DNA from: Anaerolineae bacterium
GTDB lineage: Bacteria > Chloroflexota > Anaerolineae > UBA1429
Reading direction: 5' to 3'
DNA length: 6,164 bases
Assembly: GCA_007118555.1 (NCBI GenBank)
Contig: SKRJ01000041.1
Span: 1 to 6,164, forward strand
Shown: positions 1 to 6,164 of the stretch, piece after piece
Layout: every line of letters begins with the position of its first letter
Numbering within the stretch: the first letter of the stretch is position 1
Position numbers and translations under genes: made by a program
The notes under the pieces: generated by a model
Told to the model about the DNA's origin: nothing
What the model saw: the letters and a program-made list of their open reading frames with translations, nothing else
The model's database searches: none

Positions 1-9
1 CGCGTCGCT

Positions 10-1287
<1,278 letters not shown>

Positions 1288-1295
1288 GGTCTATT

Positions 1296-3230
1296 TCACA
1301 GTGTTTCGGCATTACGGCGTCCAACAAAAGTTGCGGCATGAAACCTTCTCTCGGTTTGCAGATACTCGGCGGTGAGCAGCATGATCTGGGCATTTAGCTC
1401 GCGTACGCGTTCCTTTAGCCCCTGCTCTTGGGAATCCTGTTGCATAAAGCGCAGCTCCTCGATGCGCCGTAGGATCTGTTCCCTGCGTAGCCGCGTTGCG
1501 CACTTGTATATATCTTCTCTCAGCATCTCTCCCGAAAGCGGCGGGCCGGAGCGATACTGCTTCAGGAGGGATTCTACCTGATGGTTCGTTTCCGTGTCAA
1601 GCTGCTCCGTGAGCAGATCAATCGTGTACTCTTCCTCGGCCAGGCCCAAGAGCGGGACCAGCCGCGCAAAGATCTCGCGGTGGCGGGTGTCATCAAAGGC
1701 ATCGACCGAAAGCTCGGCGGCCGCGATGGCCTCCGCCGCCAGGGCCGGGTTCTCGAGCATCAGCATCAGGCACCGCTCTTCGAGGCTGGGCCCCACCCGC
1801 ATCCGGGGCTGCGCGGGCGCCCTCTGTTGGGGCGGCGCGCTCATCGGTGGCGGCGGCTCGGGCGGCTCCTCGCGCTGGCGACGGCGGGCCGGCCGACGCA
1901 GCCGATCGAGCTGCGGGAGCAACTCGCGCTCGTCGATCCGGATCCACTGGGCCAGGCGCTGCAAATAGTGCGAGCGCTCCACGGGATTGTCCATAGAGGC
2001 GATAATGGGTAGCAGCCGCTCGGCGGCCTGGGCCTTGCCCTTGGCCGTGGCGACGTCGATCTCGCGCATGGCGCGTTGAAGGTAAAAGTCGGCCACGGGC
2101 AGAGCGCCCTCTACAAGGCGGTCCCAGCGCTCCCGGTCGCTCAGGATGAGCTCGTCGGGGTCCAGGCCATCGGGCAGCATCAGGATGCGGACCTCGGCGT
2201 CCAGGCGCTCCTCGTAGCGGATGAGGCCGCGCGCGTCGGGCACGGGCACCATATGGTGTGGCAGGGCCTCGCGGGCCGTCTGGGCGCCCTTTTCCGCCGC
2301 GCGGATGCCGGCCTCATCGGGGTCCAGCGCCAGGATGAGCGTGCGGGTGCTGCGGCGCAGCATTTCGATGTGCGCCTCGGAGAGGGCCGTGCCCATGCAG
2401 GCCACGATGTTGGTCACGCCGCACTGGTGTGGGATGATCACGTCCATATAGCCCTCGACGATGATCACGGTCCCCGTCTCGCGGATGCTGCCCCGCGCCA
2501 GGTCGATCCCGTACAGGACGCTGCCCTTGTCGAACAGGGGCGTCTGCGGCGTATTCAGATACTTGGGCTGAGAGTCGTCCAGGACGCGGCCGCCAAAACC
2601 AATGATGCGGCCCTGGGCGTCGCGGATGGGAAACATGACACGGCCACGGAACCGGTCATAGACGTTGCCGGCCTCGTTCTGAGAGAGGAGCCCGGCCTCC
2701 AGGGCCTCTTTTTGCGACACGCCCTGGCTCTTGAGGTACTGTTCCAGGCGATGCCACTCTTCCGGGGCATAGCCTAGCTGAAAGGCACGCACCGATTCCT
2801 CGGTCACGCTGCGCCTGACGAAATAGTCGCGCCCCGGCGCGCCCTCGGCGGTGGTCAGCATCGTGTGTTGAAAGTAGCTGGCCGCCAGGGCGTTGATCTC
2901 GCGCATGCGGTCGAGGGCGTCGCGTTGCTGGCGCGCCGACTCGCTCATCGGCTCCAGCTCGATGCCGGCCCGCGAGGCAAGCAGGCGTAGCGCCTCGCCG
3001 AAATCCATGTTCTCCTGGCGCATCACAAAGGAGAACAGGTCGCCGCCGGTGGAGCAGGCGCCAAAGCAGTGCCAGCGCTGGCTCTCGGCAAACACGATAA
3101 AGGAGGGCGTCTTTTCCGTGTGAAAGGGGCAGATGCCCTTGAAATTGGCGCCCGCCTTTTTCAGCGGCACATACGTGCCGATGATATCGACAATATCGAG
3201 ACGTTGCTTGATGTCGTCTACGACTGACAT
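1296..3230 (-). CDS. dnaG: DNA primase DnaG
   Basis: This primase (644 aa) makes the RNA primers for lagging-strand replication and works with the replicative helicase at the fork. Seen: an N-terminal CHC2 zinc domain (about 1-100) with Cys34, His37, Cys55 and Cys59. The polymerase core follows, with YDRFRGRVMFPIRD (191-204), GFGGRVLDD (211-219) and PKYLN (222-226). The TOPRIM domain has the catalytic Glu in VEGYMD (Glu259), the metal-binding DPD at 303-305, and LPDGLDPDE (352-360). A proline/arginine-rich linker (about 445-478) leads to the C-terminal helicase-interaction domain (about 480-644). The ATG at 3228-3230 gives the family-typical beginning MSVVDDIKQRLDIVDIIG, with a modest AGCAAGG ribosome site about 10 nt upstream. 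The frame stays open to 3389, but that extension lacks family sequence and crosses the likely promoter. Oddities are a CxxxC second zinc pair and about 18 extra residues inside TOPRIM. The TGA stop at 1296-1298 lies 8 bp before rpoD. Confidence 0.96.
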   Translation of the reverse strand: MSVVDDIKQRLDIVDIIGTYVPLKKAGANFKGICPFHTEKTPSFIVFAESQRWHCFGACSTGGDLFSFVMRQENMDFGEALRLLASRAGIELEPMSESARQQRDALDRMREINALAASYFQHTMLTTAEGAPGRDYFVRRSVTEESVRAFQLGYAPEEWHRLEQYLKSQGVSQKEALEAGLLSQNEAGNVYDRFRGRVMFPIRDAQGRIIGFGGRVLDDSQPKYLNTPQTPLFDKGSVLYGIDLARGSIRETGTVIIVEGYMDVIIPHQCGVTNIVACMGTALSEAHIEMLRRSTRTLILALDPDEAGIRAAEKGAQTAREALPHHMVPVPDARGLIRYEERLDAEVRILMLPDGLDPDELILSDRERWDRLVEGALPVADFYLQRAMREIDVATAKGKAQAAERLLPIIASMDNPVERSHYLQRLAQWIRIDERELLPQLDRLRRPARRRQREEPPEPPPPMSAPPQQRAPAQPRMRVGPSLEERCLMLMLENPALAAEAIAAAELSVDAFDDTRHREIFARLVPLLGLAEEEYTIDLLTEQLDTETNHQVESLLKQYRSGPPLSGEMLREDIYKCATRLRREQILRRIEELRFMQQDSQEQGLKERVRELNAQIMLLTAEYLQTERRFHAATFVGRRNAETL

Positions 3231-3303
3231 GTTTCGTATGCCTTGCTGAACGCGAGATGCGCCTGCAACAATAGCAGGCACAGGTCGCTCGCATCGCTTG
3301 GAT
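3231..3303 (-). other. Predicted dnaG mRNA leader
   Basis: If the TATAAT promoter at 3310-3315 is used, transcription would start near 3303 and leave an untranslated leader of about 73 nt. It contains a perfect 6-bp inverted repeat and ends in AGCAAGG about 10 nt before the dnaG ATG. I recognise no known riboswitch or ribosomal-protein leader motif. Confidence 0.4.
3261..3279 (-). repeat. Hairpin in the dnaG leader (6-bp stem, 7-nt loop)
   Basis: GCCTGC at 3261-3266 and GCAGGC at 3274-3279 are perfect reverse complements separated by 7 nt. On the minus strand the structure would lie in the predicted leader, about 31 nt upstream of the dnaG ATG. No T-tract follows on either strand, so it is not a standard intrinsic terminator. 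A role in mRNA stability or translation is possible but not shown. Confidence 0.45.
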
Positions 3304-3309
3304 ACCTTT

Positions 3310-3337
3310 ATTATACGCAGGATCGGAAGCTTGACCA
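3310..3337 (-). promoter_or_regulatory. Likely sigma-70 promoter of dnaG-rpoD
   Basis: On the minus strand a perfect TATAAT (-10) occupies 3315-3310. It is preceded by TGGTCA at 3337-3332 as a 4-of-6 match to TTGACA, with a 16-bp spacer. It is the best -10 match upstream of dnaG and stands out against the GC-rich surroundings. It is oriented correctly and lies 80 bp from the dnaG start. The weak -35 keeps this below certainty. Confidence 0.6.
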
Positions 3338-3386
3338 TGTGAGCGTATGTGTATCCATTCCGGCGGCAGCTCCTACATGCCTGGCG

Positions 3387-3406
3387 CACAACTCGCTAGG
3401 GTTGTG
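3387..3406. repeat. Inverted repeat CACAAC / GTTGTG
   Basis: CACAAC (3387-3392) and GTTGTG (3401-3406) are perfect reverse complements with an 8-nt gap. It lies upstream of the predicted dnaG -35 element and far from the tetR promoter. It could be a protein-binding site for dnaG control or chance; nothing in the sequence decides this. Confidence 0.3.
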
Positions 3407-3484
3407 TCATTGTCCCGCTTATGCATATTGGGCCTCCCCGTGGGCGAACACACAAGGTTCGTTCTACGTGAAAAAGCGCACTAG

Positions 3485-3520
3485 AGAGAAAAAAAGTAGA
3501 GGCGATGCTTGTCCTCGCCC
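3485..3520 (-). terminator. Weak terminator-like hairpin reading leftward
   Basis: On the minus strand GGCGA (3519-3515) and TCGCC (3505-3501) can form a 5-bp stem, extendable by one G-U pair, with a 9-nt loop. The sequence TCTAC and then seven T (3495-3489) follow. The T-run begins several bases after the stem and the stem is short, so termination would be inefficient at best. If active, it would stop antisense transcription coming from the tetR side before the dnaG promoter. Confidence 0.25.
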
Positions 3521-3595
3521 AAGCCGTCCGCCACTCATCGCACGGCGCTTTACCATTACCACGACTTACAGACCCTGCGCAACTCGCTACCGGAC

Positions 3596-3624
3596 TTGAC
3601 AAGAGGCGTCTCTGATCCTATGAT
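3596..3624 (+). promoter_or_regulatory. Sigma-70 promoter of the tetR-ABC operon
   Basis: A perfect TTGACA (-35) at 3596-3601 is followed by a 17-bp spacer and TATGAT (-10, five of six consensus bases) at 3619-3624. This is close to the strongest housekeeping consensus and correctly placed for the gene at 3672. The predicted start site, near 3631, falls inside the first operator palindrome, so a bound repressor would block initiation. Confidence 0.85.
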
Positions 3625-3658
3625 GTGACCGAGCGGTCATATGACTGTGCGGTCACAT
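3623..3658. promoter_or_regulatory. Composite TetR-type operator: two tandem palindromes within a 36-bp palindrome
   Basis: TGACCGAGCGGTCA (3626-3639) has perfect 6-bp arms around a 2-bp centre. TGACTGTGCGGTCA (3642-3655) is a second copy with one arm mismatch, 16 bp away centre to centre. The two together lie in a larger palindrome, 3623-3658, with perfect 9-bp ends (ATGTGACCG / CGGTCACAT) and a perfect 10-bp centre GTCATATGAC (3636-3645); only three base pairs break the symmetry. The cluster begins at the last bases of the -10 box and covers the predicted start site. Short dyads of this kind beside a tetR-family gene are usually the repressor's own operator; binding here is inference. Confidence 0.82.
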
Positions 3659-3662
3659 AATC

Positions 3663-3669
3663 GAGGGAG
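3663..3669 (+). promoter_or_regulatory. Ribosome binding site of the tetR-family gene
   Basis: GAGGGAG lies just upstream of the ATG at 3672 and supports that start. It sits about 8 bp past the operator, so the predicted leader of about 40 nt consists mostly of operator sequence. Confidence 0.65.
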
Positions 3670-3671
3670 TC

Positions 3672-4373
3672 ATGCCCAAACCCACGTTTTTCAACCTGCC
3701 CGAGGACAAGCGCGACCTGATCCTCGAGATGGCCATAGAAGAGTTTGCCAGCAACGACTATGAGAGTGCGTCGATCTCGCAGATTGTGGCGCGGGCGGGG
3801 ATCGCCAAGGGCAGCTTTTACCAGTATTTCGAGGACAAACGCGATCTCTACTTTTACCTCGTCGAGCTGGCGGCGGAGGAAAAGAGACGTTTCTTGGCCG
3901 CGCATCCGCCGCCGGACCCGAAGATGAACCTGTTCGACTATATGCGGTGGTTGCTGCGCGTGGGGTTGACCTTTGAGCTGTCGCGGCCCAAACTGGGGTG
4001 GGTGGCCTTTCGGGCGATCCATGTGGAGCGGCCCTTTGGCGACGAGGTGCTCGACCATGTCCAACGCAGCGCCCTGGACTATTACCGGTCGCTCCTGCAG
4101 ATGGGCGTGGAGCAGGGCTCGGTCGATCCCGAGATCGACATGGATATGGCTGTCTTTATCGTCAGCCGGTTGTTCGCCGCATATGGCCGCCACCTGATCG
4201 AGCGAGAGCAGCTCTCCCTCGAGGATCTCGACAAGGGGAGCCCAGCCTACCGGGACCTCGACGTGACCGACATGGAGGAGCATCTGATCTCGTTTCTGGA
4301 GCGAGGTCTGCGTCCCTGCCCGCGTGCGGAAAAGGACAGGCCAGATGACGCGGATCAGGAACCTGCACCGTAA
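3672..4373 (+). CDS. TetR/AcrR-family transcriptional repressor
   Basis: This 233-aa protein is slightly longer than the usual 190-220 aa of the family. Seen: an N-terminal DNA-binding domain (about 10-62) with the helix-turn-helix ASISQIVARAGIAKGSFYQY and the following FEDKRDLYFYLVE, which is the TetR_N pattern. After it comes a helical ligand/dimerisation domain (about 65-212) with little recognisable identity, as expected where ligands differ. The tail (about 213-233) is charged and proline-containing and probably disordered. It is the first gene of a plus-strand unit. A strong promoter and a double palindrome lie directly upstream, and the ATPase gene follows after 15 bp. By family knowledge it should bind those palindromes as a dimer, repress its own operon, and release on binding a small molecule, perhaps the transporter's substrate. 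The ligand is unknown. The ATG is supported by GAGGGAG and by the family-like start FFNLPEDKR. Confidence 0.93.
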   Translation: MPKPTFFNLPEDKRDLILEMAIEEFASNDYESASISQIVARAGIAKGSFYQYFEDKRDLYFYLVELAAEEKRRFLAAHPPPDPKMNLFDYMRWLLRVGLTFELSRPKLGWVAFRAIHVERPFGDEVLDHVQRSALDYYRSLLQMGVEQGSVDPEIDMDMAVFIVSRLFAAYGRHLIEREQLSLEDLDKGSPAYRDLDVTDMEEHLISFLERGLRPCPRAEKDRPDDADQEPAP

Positions 4374-4377
4374 ACGC

Positions 4378-4384
4378 AAAGGAG
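4378..4384 (+). promoter_or_regulatory. Ribosome binding site of the ABC ATPase gene
   Basis: AAAGGAG lies four bases before the ATG at 4389 in the 15-bp gap after the repressor stop. It is a near-perfect Shine-Dalgarno, and it suggests the ATPase is translated efficiently and independently of the repressor. Confidence 0.7.
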
Positions 4385-4388
4385 CAAG

Positions 4389-5300
4389 ATGAGCGACGAT
4401 TTGGCCATTGAGATTCGCGGTCTGGAAAAGGCCTATGGCCCCGTCAGGGCGCTGCGGGGCGTTGATTTGGAGGTGCATCAGGGTGAGGTGTTCGGCTTTT
4501 TGGGGCCCAACGGCGCCGGCAAGACCACGACCATCCGTTGCATGCTGGACCTGATCCGGCCGCAGGCGGGCAGCATCCGGGTCTTGGGGCTGGATCCACA
4601 GGCCGCGCCCCAGGCGGTCAGGGCGCGGGTGGGCTATCTGCCCGGCGAGCTGAACCTGGAGCCGAACCTGCGCGTTGGGGCGACGCTGCGCTACCTGGCG
4701 GCGTTGCGGGGCAATCGCCTCGATTGGGGCTTTGTCGAGCAACTGGCCAGTAGGCTGCAACTGTCGCTCAATGCGCCGGTCAAGAACCTCTCCAAGGGTA
4801 ACAAGCAAAAGGTGGGGATGATCCAGGCGCTGATGGCCCGGCCCGACCTGCTATTGCTGGATGAGCCAACGTCGGGGCTCGATCCTCTGATGCAGCAAGA
4901 GGTCTACCGTCTCATCGAAGAGGCCCGTGAGGGTGGGGCGACGGTCTTTTTCTCGTCGCACGTGATCAGCGAGGTCGAGGTACTGGCCAGCCGGGTGGCG
5001 ATCATTCGGCAGGGGCGCATCGTCGAGACGGTGGCGCCGCGCCAGTTGCTCAGCATGACGACGCGTCGCGTGCGGCTGCGGTTCATGGAGGCCGTGGATG
5101 CCCAGGTGCTGGCGGAGGCCCCCGGCGTGACCGCGCTCACTCAGGAGGACGCGACCAGCGCCACGCTGCAGGTGGAAGGCGGGATGGACGGCCTCATCAA
5201 GGCGTTGGCGGGGCTGCCGGTGGCCGATCTGCAGACCGGACACCCATCCCTGGAGGAGTTGTTCCTGGCCTACTATGAGGAGCAGGGGGAGGCGGCATAG
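4389..5300 (+). CDS. ABC transporter ATP-binding protein (ABC-2 / drug-export type)
   Basis: This 303-aa ATPase subunit sits on the cytoplasmic face and drives export through the permease encoded next. Seen: Walker A GPNGAGKTT (39-47); a Q-loop region VGYLPGELNL (81-90), with G-E where many ABC proteins have Gln; signature LSKGNKQK (134-141), a variant of LSGGQ; Walker B LLLLDEP (154-160) with catalytic Glu159; D-loop SGLD (162-165); and H-loop His191 in FFSSH. A C-terminal extension (about 215-303) resembles the accessory domain common in the DrrA/BcrA/CcmA-like exporters. All hydrolysis residues other than the Q-loop Gln are present, so it should be active. It lies 15 bp after the repressor and 1 bp before the permease, forming one operon. 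The substrate is unknown; antibiotic, toxin or lipid-like molecules are typical of relatives. Confidence 0.95.
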   Translation: MSDDLAIEIRGLEKAYGPVRALRGVDLEVHQGEVFGFLGPNGAGKTTTIRCMLDLIRPQAGSIRVLGLDPQAAPQAVRARVGYLPGELNLEPNLRVGATLRYLAALRGNRLDWGFVEQLASRLQLSLNAPVKNLSKGNKQKVGMIQALMARPDLLLLDEPTSGLDPLMQQEVYRLIEEAREGGATVFFSSHVISEVEVLASRVAIIRQGRIVETVAPRQLLSMTTRRVRLRFMEAVDAQVLAEAPGVTALTQEDATSATLQVEGGMDGLIKALAGLPVADLQTGHPSLEELFLAYYEEQGEAA

Positions 5301-5301
5301 C

Positions 5302-6164
5302 ATGTTCACCGAACTGCGATTCGCGTTGGGGCGCTTGCGCGGGCGCATCCTGGGCTGGGGGCTGGGGTTGGGACTCTACAGCCTGTGGATGATCTGGCTG
5401 TATGAGGACGTGGCCCAGATCGATCTTGCGGCCTATCTGGAGGCCTTTCCCCCCGAGATGCTGGTGTTCTTTGGCAGCATAACAGAGCTAGCCAGCCCGC
5501 CCGGTTTCCTGGACACCTACTATTTCACTCTCATGACGCTCATCGTGGGCATCCTGGCCATTGGCGTGGGGGCAGGCTTGCTGGTGAACGACGAGGAGGC
5601 GGGTATCCTCGATCTGGTGCTGGCCCATCCTATCAGCCGCACGGCGCTCTTTTGGGGGCGCTACCTGTCGCTGATGCTCTGCCTGGCCGTCGTCCTGATC
5701 ATTGGCCAGCTCGGCTGGATCCTGCCTCCCCAGAGTGCCGTCATGGAGCTGACCTGGATCGAGTTCATGCTGCCTGTGTTGCCTCTGTTTGCGGTGCTAC
5801 TGCTTTTTGGTACGCTGGCCTTTTTCCTGAGCATGGCGCTGCCCTCGGGGCGCCTGGCCAGCGCCGTCAGCGGCGGCCTCCTGGTGGCCAATTACCTCTT
5901 TGTCGGCCTTGCCCGGCTCGATGAGAGTCTGGAGCCCATCGTCCGCCTGACGCCGTTGCACTATTACCAGGGGGGCTGGGCGGTGCGGGGGCTCGAGTGG
6001 GGCTGGCTGGCGGGCCTGCTGGCGGGCAGCGTGGTCATGGCGCTGGGCGCCTGGGCGCTGTTCCTGCGGCGTGACATTCGCGTGGGCGGCGAGCACGAAT
6101 GGGGCGTGGGCAGGGCCCTGCGCCGCCTCCGGGGGCGGGCGCCCGAGACGAGGAGTGGGGTGGC
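5302..6164 (+). CDS. ABC-2 type transporter permease (3' end beyond window)
   Basis: The frame is open from the ATG at 5302 to the window edge, giving 287 codons with no stop, so the gene is incomplete here. Relatives are commonly of about this length, so little may be missing. Hydrophobic segments can be seen at about 16-33, 74-95, 116-135, 155-178, 186-203 and 234-254, which fits the six-helix ABC-2 fold. After the second segment comes NDEEAGILDLVLAHPISR (96-113), a cytoplasmic stretch of the E-G-LDLVL-P-R type that is conserved in this family and thought to contact the ATPase. The C-terminal part after 255 is basic (RRLRGR). The start is supported by GGGGGAGG about 9 nt upstream, inside the end of the ATPase gene, and the 1-bp gap implies translational coupling. 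It forms the membrane pore, probably as a homodimer or with another permease beyond the edge. Confidence 0.92.
   Translation, partial: MFTELRFALGRLRGRILGWGLGLGLYSLWMIWLYEDVAQIDLAAYLEAFPPEMLVFFGSITELASPPGFLDTYYFTLMTLIVGILAIGVGAGLLVNDEEAGILDLVLAHPISRTALFWGRYLSLMLCLAVVLIIGQLGWILPPQSAVMELTWIEFMLPVLPLFAVLLLFGTLAFFLSMALPSGRLASAVSGGLLVANYLFVGLARLDESLEPIVRLTPLHYYQGGWAVRGLEWGWLAGLLAGSVVMALGAWALFLRRDIRVGGEHEWGVGRALRRLRGRAPETRSGV

Larger units (their letters stand above)
3340..3595. other. Intergenic stretch between divergent units, no gene recognised
   Basis: These 256 bases contain only short open frames with no recognisable protein and no convincing ribosome sites. I see no tRNA or other structured RNA. 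What can be seen is a 6-bp inverted repeat at 3387-3406, a 10-bp direct repeat (CAACTCGCTA at 3389-3398 and 3580-3589), an A-rich run at 3489-3495, and a weak terminator-like hairpin at 3501-3519. Base composition is more AT-rich than in the flanking genes. Confidence 0.6.

Noticed and set aside
2076..2777. 233-codon plus-strand frame opposite dnaG
   Set aside because: It lies wholly antisense to the primase catalytic core and has no domain signature.
3231..3389. 53-residue N-terminal extension of DnaG from the ATG at 3387-3389
   Set aside because: The sequence is unlike any primase N terminus, it crosses the TATAAT promoter and the leader hairpin, and the internal ATG at 3228-3230 gives the family-typical start MSVVDDI.
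3456..3465. GGTTCG-containing stretch resembling a tRNA T-loop
   Set aside because: No matching T-stem, acceptor stem or anticodon arm can be built around it.
3243..3599. 118-codon plus-strand frame in the intergenic region
   Set aside because: The product has no recognisable features, has no ribosome site that I can see, runs antisense over the dnaG leader and promoter, and ends at the tetR -35 box.
3396..3602. 68-codon minus-strand frame in the intergenic region
   Set aside because: It has no recognisable domain or convincing ribosome site, and it begins inside the tetR -35 box. It is more likely chance.
3618..4808. 396-codon open frame on the minus strand opposite the repressor and the ATPase
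   Set aside because: It spans two well-identified genes and their gap, has no recognisable domain, and would end inside the tetR promoter. It is a shadow of GC-rich coding sequence.

Overview
The window looks like a piece of a high-GC bacterial chromosome. It holds two back-to-back transcription units separated by a 441-bp intergenic region that is visibly less GC-rich. The left unit, on the minus strand, is a housekeeping pair: dnaG (primase) followed after 8 bp by rpoD (primary sigma factor). This is the core of the classical macromolecular-synthesis operon, but rpsU is not in front of dnaG. Details of both proteins fit Chloroflexota as I remember them: a CFGAC-type primase zinc site, an extra segment in the primase TOPRIM domain around RGLIRYEERLDAE, and an enlarged sigma region 3. 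This assignment is inference from memory and was not searched.

Layout. 10-1287 (-) is rpoD, complete. 1296-3230 (-) is dnaG, complete. 3231-3671 is intergenic. It holds a likely dnaG promoter (TATAAT at 3310-3315, minus strand) with a hairpin in the leader, two weak inverted repeats, and at its right end a near-consensus plus-strand promoter (TTGACA-17-TATGAT). Immediately downstream, over the predicted start site, is a cluster of TetR-type operator half-sites. 3672-4373 (+) is a TetR-family repressor. 4389-5300 (+) is an ABC transporter ATPase. 5302 to the right edge (+) is an ABC-2 type membrane permease, which runs off the window.

How the genes work together. The dnaG-rpoD unit supplies replication priming and housekeeping transcription. 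The right unit reads as a self-contained, ligand-inducible exporter. The repressor is encoded first, its operators sit on the operon's own promoter, and the ATPase and permease follow with 15-bp and 1-bp gaps. The exported substrate cannot be told from sequence; drug or lipid-like efflux is the usual guess for this architecture.

I see no mobile element, CRISPR array, RNA gene or clearly new system. The most distinctive structure is the composite operator at 3623-3658: four half-sites forming two tandem 14-bp palindromes nested in one 36-bp palindrome. The next most interesting points are the insertions in RpoD and DnaG.
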